From positions 1 through 20,976 of the IMG/VR virus record IMGVR_UViG_3300008267_001643: a stretch of 20,976 bases of DNA; one strand, given 5' to 3'. The notes below the pieces were generated by a model that saw only the letters and a program-made list of their open reading frames with translations, made no database searches and was not told the DNA's origin. How positions within the stretch are numbered: position 1 is the stretch's first letter; the number at the start of each line of letters is the position of its first letter. Below, in pieces: positions 11,547 to 19,081 of the stretch. A program made the translations under genes and the position numbers. Source of the DNA: a virus.

Positions 11547-12629
11547 ATGGCAAGAATTACTGATGCGAATATGGTCTATGCTGGGACAGAACCGAAATTC
11601 TCGGTTGAACTGTCTCAGCTAGATTTGATAAAAACTTTATCATGGTATGCTCAGAACAAAGATAACAAAGATGCCCAAAAATGGGCTTGTGATTTCCTTA
11701 AAAAGAAACACAAACTTGATGTATCTTCGGTAATCAAAGGTCAATCTCCCACTTTCGGTTTTATTTGTCGAATTATTTCGAATGGCGGTTCTTTATCTGC
11801 CAAAGACCAAATCTGGCTTGAAAACACAATAACAAAACTCAAAGATGAATTAAATGCACCTAAAGAAGTTGTGGTTGAAACGCAACCTAAAGTTGTTGTG
11901 CCTAATATACAAGACCGAATCCGTGAGAAGGCATCTGAGTGTATTGGTGAATTAGAAGGTCAGTTGGATGAACTGATTACCTCAAGTTTTTCTGCCAATT
12001 CGGCACCTTATGCCATTATGCATACCATGGAGATTAAAGGTGTGCATACCAAACACATTTCCGATTGGTTTAAGACGAAGCGGATTGAATTTGATGATGT
12101 GCTTCATACTGATGATGCGGAAGTCAAGGAAGGTTATTCTAACTTCTCCAAACCACAGTTAAAGAAAATCATTGCTTGGTGTGACCAAGTCATCTTAGAT
12201 TGCGGTAAGATTGCCGGTGAGGCAGTTAAATCTCGCAAACCTCGTAAACGAAAATCAAAAACACCTGAACAATTAGTTGCAAAGATTAGTGTCATGGAAG
12301 AATACAAAGAGTTGAAACTCAAATCTGTTCCTACCAAAGACATAATTGGTGCGATGCAATTGTGGGTATTCAATACAAAGAACCGAAAACTTGGTTGCTA
12401 TCATGCAATTGATGCCGATGGTTTATCAGTCAAAGGTTCTTCCATCATTAACTTTAATGAAAGTAAATCGGTACAAAAGACACTTCGAAAACCTGAGGCA
12501 ACAATGCCTGAAATAGTCAAAGGCGGCAAAGTTTATCTCCGCAATGCCTTAGATGGTATTCGGGCAGTTGAATCAGGCTTGACAGGAAGACTAAACGCTG
12601 ATATAATTCTTGTTAGAGTGGTAAAGTAA
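11547..12629 (+). CDS. Conserved T4-like phage protein of unknown function
   Basis: A 360-residue soluble protein behind its own promoter. The N-terminal part contains L-S-W-Y-A-Q-N-K-D-N-K-D-A-Q-K-W-A and P-T-F-G-F-I-C-R-I. The centre has a helical region with A-P-Y-A-I-M-H-T-M-E-I-K-G-V. A strongly basic linker (R-K-P-R-K-R-K-S-K-T-P-E-Q, about 229-241) precedes the C-terminal part, which has R-K-L-G-C-Y-H-A and G-L-S-V-K-G-S-S-I-I-N-F. I remember proteins with the same block order in T4-like aquatic phages, all uncharacterised. The basic linker suggests nucleic-acid contact. It has no signal peptide or membrane segment. Confidence 0.8.
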   Translation: MARITDANMVYAGTEPKFSVELSQLDLIKTLSWYAQNKDNKDAQKWACDFLKKKHKLDVSSVIKGQSPTFGFICRIISNGGSLSAKDQIWLENTITKLKDELNAPKEVVVETQPKVVVPNIQDRIREKASECIGELEGQLDELITSSFSANSAPYAIMHTMEIKGVHTKHISDWFKTKRIEFDDVLHTDDAEVKEGYSNFSKPQLKKIIAWCDQVILDCGKIAGEAVKSRKPRKRKSKTPEQLVAKISVMEEYKELKLKSVPTKDIIGAMQLWVFNTKNRKLGCYHAIDADGLSVKGSSIINFNESKSVQKTLRKPEATMPEIVKGGKVYLRNALDGIRAVESGLTGRLNADIILVRVVK

Positions 12630-12646
12630 TTTATAAAGGTAGTAAT

Positions 12647-13417
12647 ATGAAAATTGCATTAGCAAGTGATGTTCACTTGGAGTTTGGTCATTTGGAGTTA
12701 AACAATGTTGACAATGCCGATGTTTTGGTATTGTCTGGTGACATTTGTGTAGCAAGTAAGTTTGGTCCCAATTATGACCGATTTTTTCAAGATGCAAGCA
12801 GATTGTTTAAAAATGTCGTTTATATCATGGGCAATCACGAACACTATGATGGTGACTTTGCTAAATCTGAATCTATTCTCCGTGCCGCATTGGAGAGATA
12901 TTCGAATGTTCATTTCTTAGAAAAAGAAATTGTTAAAATTGAGACGATGTATCATGTTCAACGCCGTATGAATGATTTTAGAATTGTGCGAAACAGCAAT
13001 CGTATGGTTGTTCGCACAGTTCCACTTTATGAATTGAATCCTGATTACACAGAAGATGGTAAGAATGGTGGTAAGTATGCTACTAAAGAAGGTGGTGGAC
13101 TTATCGAAGTTGGTCAAAAGAAAAAACAAGAACCAAGCACATTTTGTCCTGAAGATGCTGTACCTGAACATAAGGCTATGGTTGATTACATCCGTACCGT
13201 AATTGAAGGCAAATTTGATGAGAAGTTTGTTGTGGTTGGTCATCATGCACCAAGTAAACAATCAACCCATCCTCGATATCAACATGATACTTTGATGAAT
13301 GGTGCATACAGTAGCAGTCTTGATGAGTTTATTCTCGACCATCCACAAATCAAATTGTGGACTCACGGACATACACATGAAGATTTTGATTACATGATTG
13401 GCACTACTTTATCGTGA
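12647..13417 (+). CDS. Calcineurin-like metallophosphoesterase, apparently shortened
   Basis: A 256-residue enzyme with AAAGG before ATG 12647. Metal-site motifs are complete: D8-x-H10, G31-D32, G62-N63-H64-E65, H199-H200 and G241-H242-T243-H244. It should hydrolyse a phosphomonoester or diester with two metal ions; the substrate is unknown. Phage relatives I remember are some 20-30 residues longer at the C-terminus (a V-V-C-N-P-R-G-Y-type ending) and carry a strand such as F-V-G-G-T-L-W-T-D-M between the V-K-I and M-N-D-F-R blocks. Here residues 97-110 jump straight from one to the other, and the protein stops six residues after D-Y-M. It therefore looks internally deleted and C-terminally cut, with the next gene fused close behind. 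Activity is uncertain. Confidence 0.85.
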   Translation: MKIALASDVHLEFGHLELNNVDNADVLVLSGDICVASKFGPNYDRFFQDASRLFKNVVYIMGNHEHYDGDFAKSESILRAALERYSNVHFLEKEIVKIETMYHVQRRMNDFRIVRNSNRMVVRTVPLYELNPDYTEDGKNGGKYATKEGGGLIEVGQKKKQEPSTFCPEDAVPEHKAMVDYIRTVIEGKFDEKFVVVGHHAPSKQSTHPRYQHDTLMNGAYSSSLDEFILDHPQIKLWTHGHTHEDFDYMIGTTLS

Positions 13418-13886
13418 CCGCCATGCACCTATGACAGAGACCGCCATGTGTTGGGGTTTCTGTTGTGGTGAAGGTTGGTATAATATTATTGATACACTTT
13501 CGGCATTACTTTGTTCTGAATATAATCAGGCAAAAGAAAGATATGAAAGTATCAAAGAATATTATGATACCGACAAAAAATGGCCTTGGGTTGGTGGTAA
13601 AGAAATTACACCAGAAGAAGTTGAAGAAAAACGATTGAAAATGGTAGAAGCGGAAGAAAAAGTTCCTACTGTTGTTCAGGTCAAAGAGAAGTTTGGCACT
13701 TTGCGTTTTTACATTCGTGCAGGAACTGATGAACATTATAATTATATTCGTTTTGCAGAAAACCTAAGTGCGGTTACTTGTGAAGATTGTGGCGCACCTG
13801 GCAAAATGAGAGGTCGTGGTTGGTATTATACTGCTTGTGATAAACACACTAACGATGGTGATGAAGATGACGATATATCTGAATGA
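13398..13886 (+). CDS. Zinc-ribbon phage protein
   Basis: A 162-residue frame from TTG 13398, overlapping the end of the metallophosphoesterase. ATG 13431 is the alternative start, but similarity to the family (L-Y-R-D-R-H-A-P-M-T-E-T-A-M-C-W-G-F) extends upstream of it. Blocks are C-W-G-F-C-C-G-E-G-W near residue 20, V-Q-V-K-E-K-F-G-T-L-R-F-Y near 100, and a C-terminal C-E-D-C-G-A-P-G-K-M-R-G-R-G-W-Y-Y-T-A-C-D zinc-ribbon-like segment. This combination recurs in phage proteins of unknown function. No ribosome site is seen at either start, consistent with a 5' end lost in a deletion. Confidence 0.75.
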   Translation: MALLYRDRHAPMTETAMCWGFCCGEGWYNIIDTLSALLCSEYNQAKERYESIKEYYDTDKKWPWVGGKEITPEEVEEKRLKMVEAEEKVPTVVQVKEKFGTLRFYIRAGTDEHYNYIRFAENLSAVTCEDCGAPGKMRGRGWYYTACDKHTNDGDEDDDISE

Positions 13887-14325
13887 TGAAAGAGAATATT
13901 CTGAAGTAATTGAAGGTTGGGTTCGTGAATTCATTTGCACAATGGATGAAGGCATATTACGACCTGGTGATGATTCGGGTAACGCACCATTTGGTGTGAA
14001 AATCATTTTTGATGGTTATGCAGATTTAGAGTATTACACCGAAGATAATGAATATCGATATGAAGAAGCGGGCGATACAACCCAACTTTCTTTTGCGGTA
14101 TTCATTCACAAAGATTCATTACTAAAAGAGTTTCCTGAACATGACCAAACACCATGGGCATTGATACATCGACCAAAAGAAGAAGTTTGTATTTGGGTTT
14201 GGTATAACGAAAACGATGATTCGATTGAAGTAATTCCATTTGAAGATAATAACTCAACCGAACTTGACCACCAGTTTATTACCCAATTAATTTTTGAGGT
14301 AGACAAAAGAGACCGAGGCGAATGA
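13867..14325 (+). CDS. Acidic hypothetical phage protein
   Basis: Start ATG 13867 is chosen from several in-frame options (13855, 13861) because GGTGA lies five bases before it. It overlaps the zinc-ribbon gene by 20 bases. The 152-residue product is very acidic (many Asp/Glu) with a beta-strand pattern: I-Y-L-N-D-E-R-E-Y ... F-G-V-K-I-I-F-D-G-Y ... L-S-F-A-V-F-I-H ... C-I-W-V-W-Y. It looks soluble and cytoplasmic. I do not recognise the family. Strong acidity can hint at DNA mimicry in phage proteins, but nothing else supports that here. Confidence 0.65.
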   Translation: MTIYLNDEREYSEVIEGWVREFICTMDEGILRPGDDSGNAPFGVKIIFDGYADLEYYTEDNEYRYEEAGDTTQLSFAVFIHKDSLLKEFPEHDQTPWALIHRPKEEVCIWVWYNENDDSIEVIPFEDNNSTELDHQFITQLIFEVDKRDRGE

Positions 14326-14365
14326 TAAATGTTTGCCTCACTTTTATTGCTACATATACTATAAT
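14315..14365 (+). promoter_or_regulatory. Hairpin followed by a -10-like box upstream of RNase H
   Basis: The stem GAGGCGAA/TTTGCCTC (14315-14322/14332-14339, one G-U) spans the end of the preceding gene. TATAAT lies at 14360-14365, nine bases before the ATG at 14375. No good -35 at 16-18 bp is visible (TTGCCT is 21 bp away). A weak or activator-dependent promoter is possible. Confidence 0.35.
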
Positions 14366-14374
14366 AGATATATT

Positions 14375-15223
14375 ATGATAATTTTCGATTTCAATCAGGT
14401 AGCAATCTCTAATTTGATGGAACAAATAGGTTCGTCTCGGACTGCCGTAGATGAATCTTTGGTTCGCCATATGATTTTAAACACCATTCGTACCTATGTG
14501 AAGAAGTTTAAAGAATCACATGGGCCTGAGGTCGTTATTGCTTGCGATAACAAAAACTATTGGCGCCGTGAATTGTTTCCACATTACAAAGCGGGTCGTA
14601 AGAAAGCTCGTGAGGCATCTGGCCATGATTGGCCAACCATTTTTGATTGTTTAAATAAAATTCGTGATGAGTTGCGTGATTACTCTCCTTACAAAGTTGT
14701 TACAGTAGAAACTTGTGAAGCAGATGATATTATTGCAGCCTTGGTGATGAAATATTCAGCAACACAAAAGATAATGATTCTGTCCTCAGATAAAGACTTT
14801 GCACAATTGCAAAAGTATCCTAATGTTGACCAGTATTCACCAATTTTGAAAAAACACATTAAAGAACCTCTACCTGCTTTACAATTAAAACAACTAATTA
14901 TTCGAGGAGATAAAAGTGATGGAATTCCTAACATTCTTTCTCCTGATGATGTTTTTGTTGTTGGTGGTAGGCAGAAACCTATAACAGAAGCGAAGATTAT
15001 AGGTTGGATGAATCAAGAACCAAAAGAATTTTGTAATGAAGATATGTTGCGTAATTTTTCTCGCAACGAAACTTTGATTGATTTATCTAAAATTCCTGAT
15101 AAACTGAAGGCCGCTATACTAGATACATATGAGAGCGCAAAAAATCATTCGAAGCAAGAGTTTATGAATTATATGATTGCGAACCGTCTCAAAAACCTAA
15201 TTGAAGTGATTGATGAATTCTAA
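14375..15223 (+). CDS. rnh: RNase H / FEN-family 5' to 3' exonuclease
   Basis: A 282-residue protein (T4 RNase H is 305). ATG 14375 begins the diagnostic M-I-I-F-D-F-N-Q-V; a TTG at 14333 would add 14 non-homologous residues. Acidic metal ligands follow the FEN order: D5, D58 (I-A-C-D-N-K with Y-W-R-R-E-L-F-P-H-Y-K after it), E115/D117/D118 (C-E-A-D-D-I-I-A), D139/D141 (S-S-D-K-D-F), and D179/D182 (G-D-K-S-D-G-I-P-N). In T4 this enzyme removes RNA primers and flap ends from lagging strands. The C-terminal helical part is shorter than in T4. It leads an overlapping gene run and has no Shine-Dalgarno site. This is the strongest marker of T4-like ancestry here. Confidence 0.92.
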   Translation: MIIFDFNQVAISNLMEQIGSSRTAVDESLVRHMILNTIRTYVKKFKESHGPEVVIACDNKNYWRRELFPHYKAGRKKAREASGHDWPTIFDCLNKIRDELRDYSPYKVVTVETCEADDIIAALVMKYSATQKIMILSSDKDFAQLQKYPNVDQYSPILKKHIKEPLPALQLKQLIIRGDKSDGIPNILSPDDVFVVGGRQKPITEAKIIGWMNQEPKEFCNEDMLRNFSRNETLIDLSKIPDKLKAAILDTYESAKNHSKQEFMNYMIANRLKNLIEVIDEF

Positions 15224-15654
15224 TGATTGACGCTAAACTATTTCCAGAAATTTTTGAAGAATTTGAAAAGGCTGAAACCAAAGCCGATAAAATGGCAATT
15301 CTAAGAAAATATTGGCATCCAAAGTTCCAAGAATTTTTGGAATATGCCTTTAACCCTAATATAAAATTCGATGTTATCCCACCAAAAGAATGGCGACCCG
15401 CAGTTGAACCTGCCGGTCTAAACATTACATATTTGGACCTCGAAGTTCCAAAGTTATACCGATTTATTAAAGACCATCCAAATCGACCTTCTGAATTGGC
15501 AAATGATGATGCCAAGAAAACGAAACTATTGAAGGTTGTCTTAGAAGCATTACATCCATCCGAATCAGAATTACTATTGAAGATGTTGAAAAAGAATTTG
15601 GGTATCAAAGGTTTAACAACGAAGTTAATTCAAGAGGCTATATCTGGGAAGTAA
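15223..15654 (+). CDS. Conserved T4-like phage protein (DUF6433-like)
   Basis: A 143-residue protein overlapping the RNase H stop by one base (TAATG). The pattern runs F-E-E-F-E-K-A-E-T-K-A-D-K-M-A-I-L-R-K-Y, then F-N-P-N-I-K-F-D-V-I-P, then E-P-A-G-L-N-I-T-Y-L-D-L-E-V-P-K-L-Y-R-F-I, ending with L-G-I-K-G-L-T-T-K-L-I-Q-E-A. This is the order I remember for a family in T4-like cyanophages, possibly catalogued as DUF6433 (name unverified). It recalls N-terminal helical domains of phage DNA ligases. Adjacency to RNase H suggests a replication or primer-processing role (inference). Confidence 0.8.
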   Translation: MIDAKLFPEIFEEFEKAETKADKMAILRKYWHPKFQEFLEYAFNPNIKFDVIPPKEWRPAVEPAGLNITYLDLEVPKLYRFIKDHPNRPSELANDDAKKTKLLKVVLEALHPSESELLLKMLKKNLGIKGLTTKLIQEAISGK

Positions 15655-15656
15655 TT

Positions 15657-16418
15657 ATGAAAGTTGCAGTTGTTACACCAACAATTGGTAGTGACCATCT
15701 TAGTCAATGTTTATCATCTGTTGATTCACAAACTTACGAAGATTTAACCCATTATGTTTTTATCGATGGGTCTCAATACTTTGATAAGGTTGAAGAACAA
15801 TTAGTTGGTGCATCCAAAGTAAAAACAATCCGTTTAGAAGATAATGTTGGTAAAGGATGGTATGGTCATCGTGTTTATTCTGCCTGTTCATTCTTGGTCA
15901 ATGCAGATATCATTTGTTATTTGGATGAAGATAACTGGTTTGATAATTGTCATGTTAAAAAGTTGGTTAATACAATTCAAAACGGAAATGATTGGGCATT
16001 TTCACTAAGGAAAATTTATGATAAACAAGGTAACTTCCTCTGTGAGGACAATTGCGAATCGCTTGGAAAATGGCCTGTCTATTTTAATGATGAAGTATTC
16101 CATGTGGACACCTCATCTTTTGCCGTTAAGCGTGATGTTGCAGTCCGTATAGGACAATCTTGGTATGGACAATGGGGTGCGGATAGACAATTCTTTCAGA
16201 ATATCCGCCATCATTTTCCAAAGTATGATTGCACTGGTGCTCACACCATGTGTTATCGATTAGATGGTAATGAAAACTCTGTCAACAAAGAATTTTTTGA
16301 CGAAGGTAATGAAATTCAAAGACAGAAATATGGTGAAAGCTTTCCGTGGAACTCTACGAAGAAACCGATACAGATAAACGAACCGATAATCATTGGTCCT
16401 GGAATTCAGTTAATATGA
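15657..16418 (+). CDS. GT-A (family 2-like) glycosyltransferase
   Basis: A 253-residue protein starting two bases after the previous stop. The N-terminus M-K-V-A-V-V-T-P-T-I-G followed by C-L-S-S-V-D-S-Q-T-Y is the nucleotide-sugar-binding opening of GT-A glycosyltransferases. The metal-binding D-x-D equivalent is L89-D90-E91-D92-N93-W94. A later W-G-A-D-R-Q-F-F carries a candidate acceptor-side acidic residue. There is no membrane anchor, so it acts in the cytoplasm. The next gene is a GalE-like epimerase in an ATGA overlap, so the donor may be UDP-galactose or a related sugar. The acceptor (phage DNA, virion protein or host glycan) is unknown. Confidence 0.85.
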   Translation: MKVAVVTPTIGSDHLSQCLSSVDSQTYEDLTHYVFIDGSQYFDKVEEQLVGASKVKTIRLEDNVGKGWYGHRVYSACSFLVNADIICYLDEDNWFDNCHVKKLVNTIQNGNDWAFSLRKIYDKQGNFLCEDNCESLGKWPVYFNDEVFHVDTSSFAVKRDVAVRIGQSWYGQWGADRQFFQNIRHHFPKYDCTGAHTMCYRLDGNENSVNKEFFDEGNEIQRQKYGESFPWNSTKKPIQINEPIIIGPGIQLI

Positions 16419-17359
16419 AAACCGCTCTCATAACAGGTGTCTCAGGATACCTTGGATCACATTTAGCTAAATCCCTTAAAAACTCAGGATGGAAGGTTGT
16501 AGGTGTTGATATAAAACACACCGACAATCGTTATATTGATTTGTTTCATCCTTGTGATATAAAAGATGGTGAATCATTACATTTGCTTTTTGATAAGGTG
16601 AATATTGATGTGGTGTTTCATTTGGCAGGAAGAATCGAAGTTGGTGAATCAGTAAAATATCCACAAACATTTTTTGATAATAATACACACGGAACAAATG
16701 TTCTTTTAGATGTTATGAAGTTTTGGGGTGTGAATAAAATTGTTTATTCGTCTACCGCAGGTCTTTACAAATCTAAAGACACACGAATAAGTGAAGATGA
16801 TGAATTAAACCCAATGAACAATCCTTATGCAGCAAGTAAATATTCTGCTGAATTGGAGATTCGTCTTTCTGGTGTGGAACATGTTATCTTCCGTTATTTC
16901 AATCTCGCTGGTGCGGATCCTGAAAACGAAATGGGTGAGTGCCACGAACCAGAAACACATTTGATTCCTAGGATTCTCCAAAATCTAAATAATTTCACTA
17001 TTTACGGAAATGATTATGAAACGCCTGATGGAACTTGCGTCAGAGACTATGTTCATGTAAGTGATGTTGCCGATGCACATGTTTTGGCAGCAGAACATTT
17101 GGTAAATGGTAAACAATCTCAAATTCTAAACTTAGGAACTGGAAGAGGTTATTCGGTACAAGATATTGTTAACCTGGTTAAAAAAGTAACCGGGCAAAAT
17201 GTGACATTCAGGTATGAATCCAGACGGGCAGGTGACCCTCCTTTCCTATTTGCCGATGTATCTTTAGCCGAAAAAGTCTTGACTTACCGACCTAAGCATG
17301 ATATAATCTCTATTATTCAAACCGCTTATAACTGGCATACAAGACATGACAATACCTAA
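16415..17359 (+). CDS. galE: UDP-glucose 4-epimerase (GalE-like)
   Basis: A 314-residue SDR enzyme. ATG 16415 gives the canonical N-terminus and an ATGA overlap; the earlier frame start at 16346 lies within the glycosyltransferase. NAD-binding G8-x-S-G11-Y-L-G14 and D32 mark the Rossmann fold. The catalytic set is S112-S113-T114 and Y138-x-x-x-K142. GalE hallmarks are F-R-Y-F-N-L-A-G-A-D-P, E-T-H-L-I-P, T-P-D-G-T-C-V-R-D-Y-V-H-V-S-D and the C-terminal R-R-A-G-D-P-P. It should interconvert UDP-glucose and UDP-galactose (or the N-acetyl forms). With the preceding glycosyltransferase it forms a sugar-transfer pair. Its end overlaps the ClpP-like gene by 14 bases. Confidence 0.9.
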   Translation: MKTALITGVSGYLGSHLAKSLKNSGWKVVGVDIKHTDNRYIDLFHPCDIKDGESLHLLFDKVNIDVVFHLAGRIEVGESVKYPQTFFDNNTHGTNVLLDVMKFWGVNKIVYSSTAGLYKSKDTRISEDDELNPMNNPYAASKYSAELEIRLSGVEHVIFRYFNLAGADPENEMGECHEPETHLIPRILQNLNNFTIYGNDYETPDGTCVRDYVHVSDVADAHVLAAEHLVNGKQSQILNLGTGRGYSVQDIVNLVKKVTGQNVTFRYESRRAGDPPFLFADVSLAEKVLTYRPKHDIISIIQTAYNWHTRHDNT

Positions 17360-17915
17360 AATACATGATATGGCGCTTGGCGCCGATGACCTCATTGGTC
17401 TTGGTTTACTTAAAAATCACATCCATGTTCTCAATGGCGAAATCGATGAAGATAATATCGAAGAAGCAATTAAGTGGATTATTTTTGAGAACACCGATGA
17501 CAAAGATAAAGAACTTACACTCTACATCAATTCATCAGGTGGAAGTTTGTGTGATGCTTTTGCGTTGATTGATATCATGCGTAGTTCCAAGTATCCAATT
17601 CGAACCATTGGAATGGGAAGTGTAATGTCAGCCGCATTTATGATTTTTGTAGCAGGTGACAAAGGTCGTAGATACATTGCAAAAAACACAAGCATTCTCT
17701 GCCACCAATTCTCAGAAAACACCGAAGGTAAGTATCACGACCTTAAAGCATCTTTGCGTGAAAATGAAAATATGAATAATCGTATGGTCGAACTTATCAA
17801 AGAATGTACCGATTTATCCACTAGAGTTATTAAGACCAAACTTTTACCGCCAAGTGATGTTTGGTTGACTGTGGATGAAGCAGTAGAACTTGGCATTGCA
17901 GACCATATCCTCTAG
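17346..17915 (+). CDS. clpP: ClpP-like serine protease
   Basis: A 189-residue protein, about the length of cellular ClpP. The nucleophile S95 is in G91-S-V-M-S-A-A-F-M, the position of the usual A-A-S-M box. H120 is in I-L-C-H-Q-F, and D171 in P-P-S-D-V-W, giving a complete Ser-His-Asp triad. The handle region (N-S-S-G-G-S-L-C-D-A, 62-71) and the C-terminal V-D-E-A-V-E-L-G-I-A-D are also ClpP-like. In some phages ClpP-fold proteases mature the prohead; others may pair with host ClpX/ClpA. Its neighbours here are not capsid genes, so the second idea or a separate role is more likely. The N-terminal axial-loop region is divergent. It is translationally coupled to galE. Confidence 0.9.
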   Translation: MTIPKIHDMALGADDLIGLGLLKNHIHVLNGEIDEDNIEEAIKWIIFENTDDKDKELTLYINSSGGSLCDAFALIDIMRSSKYPIRTIGMGSVMSAAFMIFVAGDKGRRYIAKNTSILCHQFSENTEGKYHDLKASLRENENMNNRMVELIKECTDLSTRVIKTKLLPPSDVWLTVDEAVELGIADHIL

Positions 17916-17936
17916 GAGGTTTTTTAAAAATTCAAA

Positions 17937-18089
17937 ATGTTAGGCGGAAAGAAAGTCTATAAACCAACAAAAACGAAGTTTAAAAAACATGAAGAAAATT
18001 TCTTCATTACAAAACAAAAAAAGAAACACCATGATAAATCAACTTATCGGTTGTTGAAGCAACAAGAGAAAGATGAATATGTCGTATAG
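17937..18089 (+). CDS. Small basic protein, 50 aa
   Basis: A 51-codon ORF in the gap after the ClpP-like gene. ATG 17937 lies 17 bases after an AGGAGG (17914-17919), too far for a normal ribosome site. The peptide is very basic (about 17 Lys/Arg) with F-K-K-H-E-E-N-F-F and K-Q-K-K-K-H-H. Its stop overlaps the next small ORF. Gap position and orientation favour a real gene; composition alone could be AT-rich noise. Nucleic-acid binding is a guess. Confidence 0.5.
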   Translation: MLGGKKVYKPTKTKFKKHEENFFITKQKKKHHDKSTYRLLKQQEKDEYVV

Positions 18090-18246
18090 AGAAATGTTAC
18101 TCAAGAAAATCCGTGAATTGGAATTAAAGATAGCGGAAGCACAAGGCGATAAAGCGGTTTTAGAAAAAGAATTAAACCGTTTGCAGATTGCCGAATTTGA
18201 GGAAGAAATGCGAGAATCAAGCGAACAGCGCCTCCTCAAAGGTTAG
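18079..18246 (+). CDS. Small coiled-coil protein, 55 aa
   Basis: ATG 18079 is chosen because AAGAGAAAG (18064-18072) sits at suitable distance; ATG 18073 in the same frame is the alternative. The product is almost entirely helical and charged: L-L-K-K-I-R-E-L-E-L-K-I-A-E-A then L-E-K-E-L-N-R-L-Q-I-A-E-F-E-E-E, a clear heptad pattern. A small dimerising adaptor is plausible. Its TAG stop lies within the 16-nt inverted repeat of promoter cassette B, the same arrangement as at the first cassette. Confidence 0.6.
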   Translation: MSYREMLLKKIRELELKIAEAQGDKAVLEKELNRLQIAEFEEEMRESSEQRLLKG

Positions 18247-18315
18247 TGCCCACTAACTTGGTGTTGCAAAAAAACAACACCAGCACTTGACAATTCCATC
18301 CTTCCGTGATAGGAT
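18242..18315 (+). promoter_or_regulatory. Hairpin-promoter cassette B
   Basis: The inverted repeat GTTAGTGCCCACTAAC lies at 18242-18257. Hairpin GTGTTG-N8-CAACAC lies at 18261-18280. The promoter has -35 TTGACA (18287-18292), a 17-bp spacer and -10 TAGGAT (18310-18315). The -35 context TTGACAATTC equals that of cassettes A and C. The next ATG (18322) begins six bases after the -10, at the expected start point. Confidence 0.82.
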
Positions 18316-18321
18316 GTATGA

Positions 18322-18570
18322 ATGATGAAAATTCTAAAAGAAATCACGGTATGGAACGGTCTCGAATACCGACCACCGAACCATACTTATCTCCTAAATT
18401 CAAAAAATCAAATTGTCGCTTTTGCAAAATGGCATGGCGATGAAATTGATGAATTAAAATCCCGAATGGTATTAGATAAAAGATACCGCAAGTTTGAAGA
18501 AACCAAACATTCGGGTTTATCCAAACTAATTTCAAAATACAATACCGAAAATATACCTGAAGAACCATAA
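18322..18570 (+). CDS. Small hypothetical protein, possibly leaderless
   Basis: An 82-residue protein directly behind promoter cassette B. ATG 18322 coincides with the predicted transcription start; ATG 18325 follows at once. No ribosome site is visible, so it may be translated from a leaderless message. The product is soluble and contains I-T-V-W-N-G-L-E-Y-R-P-P-N-H-T-Y and Q-I-V-A-F-A-K-W, then a charged Lys/Arg-rich helix. I do not recognise it. The stop overlaps a TAATGA that could begin the next frame. Confidence 0.65.
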   Translation: MMKILKEITVWNGLEYRPPNHTYLLNSKNQIVAFAKWHGDEIDELKSRMVLDKRYRKFEETKHSGLSKLISKYNTENIPEEP

Positions 18571-18590
18571 TGATTGATAAGGAGTTGTTT

Positions 18591-18908
18591 ATGAAATTCG
18601 ATGTTTTTCAAATTAATCTTTCCGATGAGGAAAATAGTGTTCCAATGATTCGTGAAGCCTACTTGGATACGATTATGAAACCTAATGCTGCTGCGATTTT
18701 AAAAGCAAAAGTATTTTACAAAAAAGTAGCGACAATTGACGCCACCTCTTTTAATGATGTTTTCGAAATTGGCAACATTGGTCCTGAAGAAAAAATTCAA
18801 AGAATCGACCGTATGCATTCCGTCTCCGTTGGTGATGTAATTGTGAGTGAAGATGGTATTGCAAAATTTGTTGCACCAATCGGTTTTCAAAATGTGGAGT
18901 TTGCATGA
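18591..18908 (+). CDS. Conserved phage/plasmid small protein (SVSVGDVIV type)
   Basis: ATG 18591 is chosen because AAGGAG lies seven bases upstream and M-K-F-D-V-F-Q-I-N-L is the usual family start; ATG 18570 would add seven residues. The 105-residue product contains E-A-Y-L-D-T, V-F-Y-K-K-V-A-T-I, V-F-E-I-G-N-I-G-P-E-E-K-I, and M-H-S-V-S-V-G-D-V-I-V-S-E-D-G. I remember the same block order in small proteins of conjugative plasmids and phages with no assigned function. The pattern suggests a compact beta domain. It ends in an ATGA overlap with the next gene. Confidence 0.8.
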   Translation: MKFDVFQINLSDEENSVPMIREAYLDTIMKPNAAAILKAKVFYKKVATIDATSFNDVFEIGNIGPEEKIQRIDRMHSVSVGDVIVSEDGIAKFVAPIGFQNVEFA

Positions 18909-19081
18909 TTACAAATTCCTTTAAAGTTTTAAAAGTTGCCTCCGAAATCAATGGCATGACCAATGAAGAATTGCAGGTTTTGGCGGAATGTTTAAATGAA
19001 AAAAATGCAGATATCTTGGCGAATAATATTTCTTGGGTTATTCAAGACCGCCAATTTTTACAAAGTGGAGTGGAAGTATGA
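18905..19081 (+). CDS. Small helical protein, 58 aa
   Basis: A 59-codon ORF with ATGA overlaps at both ends (18905 and 19078), a strong sign of a real gene in this genome. The product is soluble and helical, with L-K-V-A-S-E-I-N-G-M-T-N-E-E-L-Q-V-L-A-E-C-L. This is the pattern of a small helix-turn-helix or adaptor, but no DNA-binding motif can be confirmed. Function unknown. Confidence 0.7.
   Translation: MITNSFKVLKVASEINGMTNEELQVLAECLNEKNADILANNISWVIQDRQFLQSGVEV

Noticed and set aside
17909-17925. CCTC-TAG-GAGG plus T-run after the ClpP-like gene as a terminator
   Set aside because: The stem is only four pairs with a three-base loop, and the next gene follows closely; too weak to call.
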